From the NCBI RefSeq assembly GCF_003590095.1, contig NW_020799990.1:1-64000 (forward strand): a stretch of 64,000 nt of DNA, given 5' to 3'. The notes beneath the pieces were generated by a model. It did no database searches. It worked only from the letters and a program-made list of their open reading frames with translations, and was not told the DNA's origin. The stretch is from Trichoplusia ni. Lineage: Eukaryota > Arthropoda > Insecta > Lepidoptera > Noctuidae. Position numbers and translations under genes: made by a program. This document shows positions 19,850-32,323 of the stretch, piece by piece. Each line of letters starts with the position of its first letter. The first letter of the stretch is position 1.

Positions 19850-21020
19850 TTAATTTGAAGTAATTTAAAATATTAACGGTGGGTGAATAATGATATATCG
19901 TAACTATGAGCACGTGGAGAACTGCTGGATTAACGTATGTTTATTTTTATTTTACGCGTACGTTCAAAAGTGTCATCTTAACTTTCTGTAATTTGCTTTA
20001 CCTTTATTTACCTGTCTTGGATCTGATTATAAATCGATATCGATAAAATAGATACGTCAATATCATTTATCATAAGTTAGGTATACTTAGTTAAAGGTAC
20101 CTACGAATACGGTACTGGTGCCAGAGCACAAATAATTTCAGTCCCTAGACATTTCATAGTTTGAGCCACATTCCAGACCATTTTCTTCGGAACTCTGCTA
20201 GCCTAAGGTATTGTAGGCAAAAAAATGGTTTCCACAAAACGACGTACCTTCATGCAGTATTCTAAAACAGTTTGTCTTAAAAATGTATGATTTGTGCGGT
20301 CGGTGAACTTTAACCCGTCACAACCAACCATAACTGGCTACTCCCATTCCAAAATTACCATAAATATCATGTTCTGATAAAACATGACCCTTGTCCAAAC
20401 ATATGCGATGACGAATATGCGGAACATTGATAACCTTCACACTAGCCTTTGTTCACCGTTTCAAGAGCTGTTAAGTAAGCAACCGTTTGACAGCTACCAT
20501 TGAACGGGTTTTAAACTTGGTAGTTTCGTTAAATTGAATAGATAGCTTAACGTTAGTGTGTAGGTAATGGCCCTTGACTTTATCATTGTTTGTCCTATAG
20601 AACGAATAATTACCTATCTCATGTTTAGATGTAATCAGCTGAACGGAATTAAATCTCACGCAGTTAAATGTATCTGTTTAGACAAGTCTTTTAGTTTCGG
20701 CAAAATTTTGTGCAGATTATAGTACATTTCTCATGTAAACTGATAAGCACAGATTAACCGATTTTCCCCAACGAATCATTTACTCAAAGCGCGTTAAGAT
20801 CTAATGAAATGTTTAAATTTTCAGTTACGTTAATTATTCTAATATAGCAGCAAAGATGCTCCGAAGGTCCCTGAAGAGTGATTTCAGGGATGAAGCTATG
20901 AAGCGTGAGGCGTCTCACATCCGATACTATTATTGGGTCAATGGTGCTATGTTAGGTTAGTTACTTATGTTATTCATTATTACACTATCGTGAAAATATC
21001 TACCTTATTAATCATTGTAT
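19850..21020. other. Interval without recognised gene
   Basis: AT-rich sequence with one extra TATCGATA site. No exon, SINE or Helitron signature is recognised. Small frames here look random. Confidence 0.35.
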
Positions 21021-21781
21021 GAGTTAAGTACTAGGTATATTTCCACTCCTACAAGAGACTGTCCACCCGCCATATATGGCACGGACATCAATCCAAAGCA
21101 AATGCAGATATATTGCATGTTTTGGATGAAAAAGATTAAGGCTAGGTATTCTAAATCTGAATGAAAGGCAGTAAGGGGGCAACTGCAACGAGAGGGAGGG
21201 TAGATAGGATAGAAGTGTGATAGTCGTCAGATATGTACTTCCAACCCCGTGCATATAGCTCAAGTGAACCCTCCCGAACCAGATAGTAAGAAGAAGGAGC
21301 GGAGTCCCCATGAAGACTTTCTGGAGAATTCAGGACCCAGGCGCTACTCATAAAAAGCTGTTTCTTATGATAATCGTTTTTTTTCTGCTTTAGGTGAAGG
21401 AGAGAAGCCTGTGGTGGAAAAAGAAAAACCTACTTGACAGTTCACGTTAGTTTATGCTGCCCCGCCCGCAGGTACCCTTCGCGGTTAAAGTTAGAATTTA
21501 TGAATTGTTTTATTTTATAAGTAGGTATAAAATTCTTTAAGACTAGTCTGCGACTGTCATCAGGATTAGGTATTTAGTCTGACTACTGAAACATGCTAAA
21601 GGTACTACATTTTTTAGGTACTTATTGAACTAATGGTAAATATTCTTGATGTCCTATTTTATTGTTCCAGTATAAACGTGGCTAAAAGTGCTTGAACGTA
21701 AAAAAAACTGCGTCATTATTGAACACGTGTGATTCTCTGGTTTTTCGGACAAACAATATAGACATATAATATACTACCTAT

Positions 21782-22320
21782 TGCCCGCGACTTCGTCCGC
21801 GTGGTTAAAAGATATGTATAAGAAATAATTTTTAAAAACGAATTCGTTTTTTAGAGTTCATTTAATATGCCGCGTATTTGTAAGATGTATCATTACAGCT
21901 CTGCTCCTATTAATCATAGCGTGATTATAGGTATACATATATATCCTACAGCCTTTCTCAATGAAGATACTATCTAACACTAACATAATTTTTCAAATAC
22001 AAACTTACATCCCCTATTTTTCCCCTTAGGGGTGGAATTTATCAAAATCATTTCTTAGGCAATGCTTAGGTTATAGTAGCTATATGCATGCAAAGTCTCA
22101 GCCCGATCGGTTTAAAATTAACAAAGTTTCATACAAACTTTCATCCCCTATTTTAACCCCTTGGGGGGTGAAATTTATCAAAATCCTTTCTTAGCGGATG
22201 CCTACAACATAACATCTACCTGCATGTCAAATTTGAGTCCGATCCGTCCAGTGGTTAAAAGCCTGTGCGTTGTTCCATCACGTATGTCAGTCAGTCACCT
22301 TTGAGTTTTATATATATAGA
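21782..22320 (-). mobile_element. Helitron-like non-autonomous element
   Basis: On the minus strand it starts TCTATATATATAAAACTCA after an A, runs through blocks such as GGTGACTGACTGAC, GGACGGATCGG and AGAAAGGATTTTGATAAATT (the last found twice), and ends with CACGCGGACGAAGTCGCGGG then CAATAG. The ends fit a Helitron-type repeat with a decayed CTAG terminus. Confidence 0.5.
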
Positions 22321-22426
22321 TAGCTGGAAAATTAAAAGCATGTGAACCAAGAGAACCAGCAATGATTTATTTAAAAAATCATCAAGATTATTTACTTTTA
22401 ATTTAGTAGGTATTTAAGATACTTAC

Positions 22427-22451
22427 CGAAACTAATAGACTTAATAGACAT
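22427..22451 (-). CDS. Candidate first coding exon of LDH-B
   Basis: ATG at 22451-22449 opens MSIKSISF plus one base, followed by the strong donor G|GTAAGT. The 25-base exon ends in phase 1, which is exactly what the LDH-B exon at 16681 requires, and the join would read ...SISFDVKSINRAY. The intron would be about 5.7 kb. Very short exons of this kind occur by chance, so this is only a candidate. Confidence 0.3.
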
Positions 22452-22459
22452 AAGGACAA

Positions 22460-24050
22460 ATTTGTTTAAAGCTCATAAATTCGTCAGCTTCTATATTTAA
22501 AGACCGTCTATGCACACTGTGTATGTTATATTAAGTTGACGTAGCGCTGTAAGAGGAGTGCTGGTACAGGAAATTAATAAAATACATAAATATTAATACA
22601 CGTAAAATACACTTTATGCAGAGTCCTTAACGAGTTATAATTATTTTTGGGCGTATATCGTCCAATCCTAAGTTACCTCTTGTTTTGCAAATTAATTCGT
22701 AAAATGTTTTAATTGTTAAACTTGTAATAAAACTGCCTTGTTCTATGATTCCATTATTTTATTGATAAATGACAAAAAGACATTTACTTATAACTAGCTG
22801 ACCCGGAGAGCCGTTTGATGGGTGGTAAACTAAATAGTGGGAGTGTCTCACAAATGGTTTTCCAAAGTTAAAAGGATTCTCAAAATAGATACAGTACCAC
22901 ATGTTGAGCTTAACCACTACGAAGTCACACACTTACTTTACTAATATTAATAAGATTAAATATTTAAAGATATTTAAAGAAGAATAAAATACTAATACTA
23001 CCTCTTACATTCAGAGCTTCTAAGGGATACTAATAAAATCGATCTTGATCGAAGCATAAGACTAGGTCTAATAATACCCAAACTATTATAATATTTGACG
23101 AGTCATATATTAGAGGAATATGTTTCTGAGACGGACATATAATTATATTTCTAAATCTGAGTTAAAACCCCATTGATGGTAGAGTTGTTGCGCAACTGGT
23201 TCCTCCAGCCTTATAAGTTTTTAGCAAGAGGTGGCGAGCAGATATTGTTGGGAAAATATCCAGTGATGATCCCGCTAGGACTAACGATATTAATTAATGA
23301 TCAAGTCTTCATTTTAGATACCCTATCCCGATGTACGCTCTCTCGACACACCTCGTCGTAATAATGAACGCCATTGAATCCTTCCTACTTTAACGATGAA
23401 ATGTTTTTAACGCCCAAAATTTTCTTTTTTATTTTCGTCTGCCTGTCAGACGATGATGTTCGCTTCGCCTATCATACCAAACTATTGGACGCATTTTAAT
23501 CGATCTTTTTACGATCTATCTAGTCCTCGGGCATTTATGCCATATTTTATTGAAAGGTCTAAGACGAAGAAGTATTGCGTTTTAAACACCCTTGAAATTT
23601 ATAGGACATACTACGTGTATAATAATATGATATTTCCATGAATACTAATTTAAGACTACAATTGAGTATACATCATTAATTTAATTACCTGCATTTCCAA
23701 AGAATTATATAATATATAGAGTAACTTATTTTAAGTAATAAACTATGGTGAGGTTGGGTCACTGGCGCATCGAAACTGTAGGGTTAAATTCAAAAACAAT
23801 ATACCCTAGCGCCATTGTGATTTGATTTGATACTAAAAATATTAAAACGTAATTTTCTTCATTTTTCGACTGCTCTTTATATGCATAAAATTATAAATTA
23901 TGAAACCGCCTCATATAGATCTTTGACCCCTCCTCAACATGGTAAAATTACACCTTAGGTATAATTCATATAATTAAAGAATGCCCTCCGGGTCAAATGC
24001 TACGACATTTAAATTTGTTGCCATTAAATAAAAAGACAGAAGATGTTAAA
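22460..24050. other. Interval without recognised gene
   Basis: AT-rich sequence. The plus-strand frames at 23173-23361 and 23453-23641 (62 codons each) have no splice or homology support. No repeats are recognised. Confidence 0.35.
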
Positions 24051-24055
24051 TGTGA

Positions 24056-24227
24056 TTAACACTTTTTTTTAGAATGACATTTACACTGGTTTAATCGATG
24101 AATAAAGACGTCTTCGATTTTTATCCAAATTCTAAGTAAGGATTCCAAGGTCCCCGATGTCGAATTTCTCATAGCCAACCAAGTGTTTATAACGTCTTTG
24201 CAGACTTCTTTGGGTTTCTTGGCTAAA
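24056..24227 (-). CDS. Candidate terminal exon of an unrecognised gene, helical C-terminus
   Basis: A good acceptor (TTATTATTTTAG) precedes a frame entered in phase 1 that encodes about 57 residues (KKPKEVCKDVINTWLAMRNS, then TSGTLESLLRIWIKIEDV and a Cys/Lys-rich end) and closes with TAA. The pattern of a Trp-ended helix, a short turn with Ser/Gly and a Leu-rich helix recalls the last two or three helices of a death domain, but the earlier helices are not found, so this is only a resemblance. The phase matches both possible donors of the acidic exon at 24862-24574. Confidence 0.4.
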
Positions 24228-24573
24228 ATAATAACGTGCATTTAGAGCTTTTAAATAAAGATTAACTTTTTCGTATACAATAGTTACATAACACTACTTG
24301 AGCTGATAAAGAAAAAATTATATTTAAGACTCCCGAACAGGTGGGACATTTCACGACATATTTTTTTATTTAGTAGGTATATTTATTGGTAGGTATATCG
24401 AATGTATCCAAAACATTATCTGATTTGAATTAAGACACAACCTTAACTTTAACTATTTAGTTTGAATCGTTTAAGTTTTCGGTAAACCTCGGCATTATCT
24501 TTGTTTAATTCCTGAGCAACCATTCGAGCTTATTGATATATTTCATAATAATATGTCATACCTACGCCTTTAC

Positions 24574-24862
24574 CTTTTCGCTGCCTGCGCCTAGGGCGAA
24601 CCTCGGGTTCCACTGTCCACAGGTCTTCATCCAGCCACTCCTCCGACATGTCCTCCTCTACTCCTCCGTCATTGGCCGCGTCAACTCCTTCTTCGGCCTC
24701 GACTACTATCGCGATAGCTTCATCGTCGCTATCGTCTTCAATTTCAATTACCTCGTCGTCCATCTTAAAAACATCGCCTCCTTCCAGTGCACATGCTTCT
24801 GCTACCTCTATAGAGTCACCTCCTATTTCCATAGGCTCGTCTACTCCGTCCTGATCTGGGGA
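24574..24862 (-). CDS. Candidate exon encoding a highly acidic segment
   Basis: The exon begins after an acceptor (ACTGTCCTGTTAG) and reads SPDQDGVDEPMEIGGDSIEV, then a Glu/Asp run with VIEIEDDSDDEA and EEWLDEDLWTVEPEVRP, finishing with a basic RRRQRK patch before donor AAAAG|GTAAAG (an alternative GTATGA donor lies 12 bases on). The frame is open throughout, its GC content is above that of its surroundings, and the upstream frame is closed by the acceptor itself. It enters in phase 0 and leaves in phase 1. I do not recognise the protein. Combined with 24227-24056, and possibly 30024-29891, the phases agree. Confidence 0.5.
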
Positions 24863-24899
24863 CTAACAGGACAGTAATTCAATTTTACTACGAAAAATG

Positions 24900-25500
24900 A
24901 TCTAATTATTAAAGAATACCTAATCATTAAATTTTGGAATTACTTTTTAACGGTTTCTATACAATGAAATGAACATAAGAATGGTCTATTTTCTAAATGC
25001 TTGATCAACCAAAATGTATTCTTGAAATCTAAATGCTTTCCAATGTTTGAATTGTAATTGTACGGAAATGAATTGTAATTCACGTTATAAGAAGAAAAAA
25101 AAATTAAAATGCTCTCGGCGAACTAAAAACGAAGAACTATTAGCAATTGATAAGAAAATAGCGGCGTCAACCAAAACGAATTAGTATTGTTTATAGTACC
25201 TACTGTTTACCTACAATAAGAAAAATAAGCAGTAAGAGGTACTTACATTTTATAGTCAGGTCGGCATGATGTCGCCAATTATACTTTCAAAAGCAAACCG
25301 CATCTACTAAGCAAATAAATAGCAGCAAGTAAAAATTATAGCAAAAGAATCTTCAACGTTTCTCTTCTCAAGTTTTAGACTAGCTTAAAAATGCAAAGTA
25401 TTATTCAAGCGAAAATGGCTATTACTTTATAAAATTATTAAACAAGCCAATTAAAATCATGAGTGAGGTAGGTACTGTTAATAATGACTTTGTAACTAGG
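24900..25500. other. Spacer without recognised gene
   Basis: AT-rich sequence with one minus-strand GTAAGTAC donor-like site near 25246 that could end an untranslated exon. Nothing else is supported. Confidence 0.3.
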
Positions 25501-25519
25501 TAATATTATGGCACAACAG

Positions 25520-25920
25520 TAGGTGCAGAGACAGTGCGGTGTTATGACGTACCGTCGCACGCACTTGTTGACCGCACATCGGGGCTTTCGGGCACCATCT
25601 CGGTTGGCCCGAGGGGCGGTCACCACAGTGTGCCATCATCCTGAGGACACCGTACTGCACACACGCCTCGTGCGCTTTGTTTTTGAAGAGTCTCGCGCCG
25701 AATTAGTGGCGGAGCTAGCAGCAGTCGCTTGGCGTGGGAGGCACTGTCGTCCTTCTGCGAGAACGTTTTGTCCCAGAAGGAGGCAACCGAACAAATACGC
25801 CGACGTCAAGTTAGGCATAGCGCGCTCTTTCGTCCTAACAGCAACTCTAAAATGCGAAAGTAAGACGTTGGCCTTGTTGTTAGTGCTTGTTGAATTGCAA
25901 TTTTAGCACACACGCACCGC
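25520..25920. other. GC-rich, CpG-rich island of uncertain coding status
   Basis: This stands out sharply from the AT-rich surroundings. Both strands have long frames: plus 25523-25906 (127 codons) and minus 25818-25636 (60 codons, from MPNLTSAYLFGCLLLGQNVL, then a basic KTKRTRR end). On the minus strand a frame beyond the stop reads KPRCAVNKCVRRYVITPHC. None matches a family I know. It may be a decayed transposase, a 5' exon or a promoter island. Confidence 0.35.
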
Positions 25921-25929
25921 ACGACATTG

Positions 25930-28150
25930 CACAGCGGTTCAGGTTTAGTCAGTAAGATCTGACACTACCCATTTCTTCACCCGGGGAGGTGAGTGTCCAC
26001 GAAGATTCCCCGCATTATCAAAAAGAGAGTATATTAGGGCGGGTTAATATTGTGGGTACTTGAGGCCACTATAAGGAGGTTTCTTACCAAATTAAAAATA
26101 CAACGTGATAAATACAATGACTAAGTTAACTAAGATGGCAAAATATAAAGAACAACAATATATGGAGCCAGTAATAAACGCTGGTATTCTAATCTATTCC
26201 TTATCCATATGCATTTGGATTGTGACCATTTACGCAAATATATTTTTCTAAGTTGGTCGATTTGAAGAAAGCAATAGTTATTGTTCTTAGTCATTGCTTT
26301 TAGCACCATTTTATTTTTTTATCTGAGTTGTAAAACAAAAAACAAATAAAGAAACAACAAATGGTTATAAATGAAAAGAAAAGAAATTTTTGAACCAAAA
26401 CATAGTTATATTTTTGCAAAATAAATAAATACAATTATTCTACTTCAATGTTTTTTACTCCTTCGCCATTGCAATAAAAATAGAAGTGAAAAAATAAAAC
26501 TACTTATAGGCATACCATACGGGTCGATACCATGGCTTTTGCTTCTACTTTATCTAAGAGCTATATAAGAGCTCTTAAAATATGATCTTTTTAAAGATCT
26601 TCTTCATGCTCTCCTCAGTTAATCTTGGGAATAAATATTTGCATTATTAAAGAATTTTCATTTTCTACTTTGTGTGCGACGACTTGACGACACATGCCCA
26701 CTTAACACCTTTCAGGTGCCTACAAAGCAAAAACTTGATTCTAGTTAAAATGACAAAAATCTTGATCCAAATAAATTGTTCTATACCAGAAAAAAAACAA
26801 AGCACTACAAATTTAAAATATTCTTCGCTGCAGCTGTCAACAAAATGTATGCTATCTGCTTTTACTATTTATCATTCCTTAATAAAATTATTAAATACAC
26901 TTACGTCTTCAACAATGTATATTACTTCAGGCATTATATATTGCTGTTGATTTTGTTCCATGATGAAGGATAAGTTGCTGACTTGTCTAGCTCGGCAAAC
27001 AGGCTAAAACAATTGCAATACATTACAAAACTTAATTCATTTAATTTGCTTATTGGTTTGACAGGAACTTTGATTTTATTGGGGGTAGTAGGCACTAGGC
27101 ACTAAGTCTTGACTAAACCCTGGTCAATAGGGAAGGGGTCCATACCTGCATTGGTCATCGGGTCATTTTGAGCTTCATCTATTGGCGAGGCACTTCAACG
27201 ACTGGCGCGTCGAGGACGTTTACTTATGTATGGTTTAATTGTCAAGACAGTCGACAGGTTAGAGGGTCAAACTTGCACGATTTGATCACAAAGAGAGATT
27301 AGATTAATGTACATAAAATTTTATGCTTCACACTAAAAAATATTAATTAAGTTTGTGTATAATGAAGTTTTTTTCTTCATAGAGCTGAAATAAATTGGCT
27401 GATGTGTTACCACATAGGCCAGAAAACATTGTGTGGCTGAGCCCCAAAAATTACTGCTTTCAATACAACTATTAACCCTTTTTTTCTAAGTATCTCACAT
27501 TAGTGTCTTTGAGCTCTGCACTGATACTGTGTTCCGGCCCTCCTGGTACTACTTGCAGATAAAAGTAACCTTGGCGTTCATCTACACTCTGTCCATTCTA
27601 AGAAGAACCTTTTGACAGTTGTTGTAGAATGTAACTAAGTGTAATTTAGTTTAAAAACCTTTATGCGAGATCTACAAAACTATTTTACTTCTATTGTGTT
27701 GTCAAACATCTTCATATAGACGTAGATATAGTTTTACCTTGAAACTTTATCATTCATGTATATTTTAACATTTATGTAAAATATACATAAATGAAGAGGA
27801 TTCACTCTTTAATCCAAGCTTGCTTTCATGCATGTAGCTCTTTCCATTACTTAGATAATTTTTAGCCATGCAATAGATAATTGTTCATAGACCATTGTTG
27901 CTTCCAGACCAGCACTGGAACATTTGTTGCGAGCTCCCACCACATAACACATTGGGTTTGTCTTCATAAACTACTAATATCAATATGTATTTACGTATTC
28001 TCCAGTATGTTTTTAAGGAAGCTATTGTTTTTCGTTTAAATATTGCTAGAATGCATCTTTTTTATTCAAGATTATTATTTCTTTATTGATGGATCTACCC
28101 TCTACGTATTTTACCAATATTTGAGCTAAACCCATACCAAATATGTGTAC
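25930..28150. other. Interval without recognised gene
   Basis: AT-rich sequence, with a perfect 10-base inverted repeat (CATTTATGTA, 5-base loop, TACATAAATG) near 27769-27793. No supported exons. Confidence 0.35.
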
Positions 28151-28152
28151 CC

Positions 28153-28315
28153 CTGTGTCACAAGGGTTTCGAAAACAAAGTCATATGCACAAAGACACAA
28201 AGATTGAAAACAAGCATTAACTGATCACGCAAACACTCTTCCTTTGCCGGGATCCAACCTGAGACACATTGCGCTGTTTGGAGTAGTGACTTCAACCACT
28301 CGGCTATCCATGCAG
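28153..28315 (-). repeat. tRNA-derived SINE
   Basis: In reverse orientation it shows the A-box region (ATAGCCGAGTGGTTGAAGTC), the B-box region (GGTTGGATCCCGGC) and the SINE body with GTGTTTGCGTGATCA and CATATGACTTTG. It is diverged from the copy at 37312. Confidence 0.65.
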
Positions 28316-29890
28316 ACTTAATATATTGGCTATGTCATATGCAGTAAAAAGAGAAAGTGTTTCTTGCACAAAGAAGGTGTACACAGATTTACGAACCTTT
28401 TTGTGTTCAGTATCAACAATTTCCTTAAAATTAAGTCCTACATCTGTTGATAAAAATGCCTGTACACTCTTTTGAATTGAATGGGGATAATGATGGATTA
28501 TACTAACGCTGATTGTTCATAATTTCAATAGCTATGAAGCAATGAATTTGTACATACCAGGTATTCTGCTTACTGGTTTCTTAGTGTTAAGTTACCAGTA
28601 CCTTCCACCGTTTAGAATTTAGGCAGTTGTTTCTGCAAAGACATAGGAAACAATTTAGTACCTATTCAATTTTTATGTTATACTGACGAAACTAAAGCAT
28701 TAACAATTTTTTTTTTATTTCACATTTAACATATTTAAAAGTGGCACACAACACACACTGATTTTTGTTAATTTCGAAAATGGTATTCAGAAAAAACAAT
28801 ACCCCAGTGTAATAACTTGACCACCACAATCGTTGAGAACAATAGTAATTTTTAAATACGAATTTTACAACCGACGATCACAATAATAAATAGAAGCAGT
28901 CAATAGCCCCAATACATACAAGTCAATTACTTGAGATACATACCTTTAATCCAAATAATTTCAGCTTTGATCTCAGCGTCTACAGTCCACCGCAAATTCG
29001 CTTGCTGCACTATGAATTTCTATGAAATGTCAAATTTAACTTACGCGCCGTGGTTTTTGACAAACCTCTGGGAAAAGGTAGCTTTTGTCTATTACTATTA
29101 TCGATTTTTCAAAACCTCTTTGTAAAATCGATACATTATAATTTGTAAGGTTAAGGCGAGAAATCCAGGAATCTATTATTCTCTAAATTCATTATCTCTT
29201 CAAATTTCAAAACGGGCTTTGTTACCTGCCGAAACAAAGAACCAACAAATGAAATTGATAAAAATTACGATTTTAAATTATGATTGTTCCTTTATCATTC
29301 AGCCCACTGGGAGACATGAAAATGATGCCGGTGTGCGAGCTCCCTCATGAAGGTTGTGACCAATTATTTTTTACTATCATAAAAAAATCGAAAAGGCAGT
29401 TTGGTCCGTGTGAGGAAGGTGTGAGGTTTCAAACTTAGATATGGCCGCCAAGCCAAAATGCATTAAAATGGTAAAAGCCTAGTTCTCAAAACCTCTGAGA
29501 CTGACATGTAAAAAGAGTAACGTCAAGCTTGAAATTTAGGAGTCATAGCAGTTTGTCAACAAAAAATTGGCGGGAATGTCGTAAGTCGGTCGAGAAAATC
29601 TCGTAGTTGGTCGTGGGGTGGTTGCCATTTGCCGAGAAGAACTATGTAATTAAAACTATTAAAAGGTTATTGGTACTTTTGGTTGCAATTGCACAAGGTC
29701 ACTTGCGCTATTCTTGAACTACCAAGTTTATACTGACGTGTTACTAAATACCTCATAGTACACTCTGTTGAGTTAACTGTAACAAATGCAGACCTGTTGC
29801 CTGCGACTTCTTCCGAATGGGTATCAATATAGAATCATAGCTAGAAACTTCCAACCCAAATATAATATTAAAACCAGAGATCTTTCTTAC

Positions 29891-30024
29891 CGACTTTGCA
29901 CTCCCCGTTTCGTCATATTCACTACTTTCATGCGCACTATTTTTGCGCGTAATTAACTTCGAGTTCTCCATGAAATCATAAAAGAATAGTCTAACCATGG
30001 ATGCTAAGAAAATGTATGTCAACC
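29891..30024 (-). CDS. Candidate exon with a membrane segment, unrecognised gene
   Basis: Acceptor TTCTCTTCACAG and donor TCG|GTAAGA flank a 134-base exon, entered in phase 1 and left in phase 0. It encodes LTYIFLASMVRLFFYDFM (a likely transmembrane helix), then a polar segment with HESSEYDETGSAKS. Its exit phase fits the acidic exon at 24862, about 5 kb downstream on the same strand, which would give a single-pass protein with an acidic tail. The first exon was not found. Confidence 0.4.
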
Positions 30025-30099
30025 CTGTGAAGAGAAATAAACACTTGCAAAAAAAAGACAATTTTTCAAAGCATTTTATTATAAAATCACACCTATCTT

Positions 30100-31900
30100 G
30101 ACAATTTAATAAAATAGCACATATTCATATGTTGGGTCCAATTTATTTATTTACATCTATCATAAGTATTCATTTTTACTTAATTAATATTTTGGCATTT
30201 GGTGTTTCGCAAAGCATTAATGTGTAATAAGACTACAGATGGAGTAATTAAACAATAATTTATTTAGTATTGTGCAAGCCCTACTTCTGTTTAAAATATA
30301 TCGGTGTTTAGTTACACTAGTATAAGCTGTCACTTTTGACTTGAGCAATAAGGCATTCATGTTAATTACATACAATTGTTTTTAGAACTAATTAAATGAT
30401 AACAAAAAGCTAGGTAGGCAATAATTGCGATAAAAAAATATACCAGCACTATCAATTGCATAGATAACACACGCTATTACGCCCCAGGAACTGTTTAATG
30501 TTTATCTCAAATAATGGAGATATTTATTAAAGAATGAACAACAAAATCACCCTACCCACCCCACGGCTAAAGAATCATTCAAGTCTTGACTTTTTACCAC
30601 AGTTTTATGTGATTTTATATGTATGATTTGGAGGTGAAGTCATAGCACTAATAAAAAAATAAAATTAAGGCAATATAACTTTTTTTATGTTAAAATAAAT
30701 TACCTATAATACCTATGTCTGTTATTATACTTATATATTAGCTTGTAGTAGCCGCATAACCTTGTTACTCTTTAACCCTTTTGCGTAAAATATAAATGTG
30801 TTTAATGCAGTGGAATCACAAAAACTGCATAAATTAGTTGAAAGAATGATTAAAATAAAAATAAACTTATGAAATTGAATTTTAATTTGTCATTGTCACT
30901 GTGTCATTTTTGTGTAAGTGGTGAGTTTATTTAAAAAGCTAGATTGATAAGAGGTGAACAAGACTGTTAGAGAGCTCACCCTATATACTGAGACTAGTCC
31001 AGTTCTGGAAACGAGACAGCTTACTAAATGGTGTCAAGTGACATGGGTCTTCAACAAATGCATTAGACTCGCATCAAGAGCTGGTGTCTGCAGCAAGGCA
31101 GTGGGCACCGCGTAGCACGGGCAGTAATTGTGATAAGCGGCATGTTTGACTATTTAGAAATGCGGAACATTGTTAGTACGTTTTTATTGCCCAGTGTTAT
31201 TTCTTTAATTCTTTTCTCTATCAGATTTATATTCGAGTTTTTCTTTGAAATAAATAAAATTCCATTAATGCATTACTATCTTCACAATTTGAGATAAGAT
31301 CTTTATTTAATATCACGCAAATATTATGTACAGAAATATATAACAAATAATATCGCTTAATATAACATTTTTACGAGCCACTATTTATGTGTTTATATTT
31401 ATAATCCTACTAAGATGTAAACGTTTTACTGGAATTCGTTTTGAAATATCTACATTTCATTCTCGCAAAAATGTAACATCAGGTAGCACGAGTTCTTTTA
31501 TACTCTTCATATCACAATACTTTATTTATCATCTTAACAATAATATTTGTATTTAAAACAGTCACATTAGAAATACTTAATAAATTGATCGCAGAATCCT
31601 TAACCTACTTATATTCTACATGATTAATGAGTCAATTAAAGTTTGTAATTCCCTCTCATAGCACAGCGAAAATATGCTTAAAAAATATATACTCATCTTT
31701 ATTATACGACCTGCCCGGTAAAACATTTTGGTATAGAAAGGAAATTTTGCGATACAGCTGGGAAATAGCAATTTGGCAGCATAACCGCAAAAGTCGCTGT
31801 TGCGGTGCTTTAGTGCGTTAAGCCATACCGCTTTTAGTTCGCATTTAGCCCACATAGGGTGGATGAACTTCTAACAGGACATTTTTTTCTTTTTAATATT
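30100..31900. other. Interval between candidate exon and SLC35F6-like gene
   Basis: AT-rich sequence. A slightly GC-richer patch at 31020-31140 carries no convincing exon. Small frames at 31616-31855 on both strands look random. Confidence 0.35.
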
Positions 31901-31939
31901 TTTCGCCAAGTTGACTTAATCCTAGTTTCAAAAACGGGT

Positions 31940-31945
31940 TTTATT
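31940..31945 (-). terminator. Candidate poly(A) signal of the SLC35F6-like gene
   Basis: AATAAA on the minus strand lies about 160 bases after the TAG stop codon at 32109-32107. Confidence 0.5.
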
Positions 31946-32106
31946 TAATTTGTTATTATTAAATTTAGTCAAGAGACTAACCAACCGATCAGATTATTGA
32001 TCGGCTAATAGGGTTTAGAGACACAGCCTCCTTTTTAGATAGGTATACCGTAAGCTACAGATACATAGCTCTAATATGGTCCCATTTGTACGAGAGCCGT
32101 GTTGTC

Positions 32107-32323
32107 CTACTGGTCCTCATTTTCCGTGTCCATTCTATCAGCCTCAGTGTTAACAGCCTGGTTTTCTGCGTCATCGGCTGAAGGCTCCGGCGTCGGCCGG
32201 CAACGGGGAATCACGCCGTTGTACTCGCACATTCCAAAGATGAGGATTGCAAAGCCAATGAGATGTTGCCAGTGGAAGCTCTGCCACCTCACAGCTAGCG
32301 AAAACATCCATATCACGAAAGTC
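32107..32323 (-). CDS. SLC35F6-like exon 7 (C-terminus)
   Basis: Entered in phase 2 after TTTTTCAG. It encodes TFVIWMFSLAVRWQSFHW, a last membrane helix (LIGFAILIFGMCEYNGV) and an acidic tail, then TAG. It is duplicated at 1-190. Confidence 0.95.

Noticed and set aside
27769..27793. Perfect 10-base inverted repeat as a terminator or small-RNA gene
   Set aside because: Entirely AT-rich; such hairpins are frequent by chance here and nothing around it supports a function.
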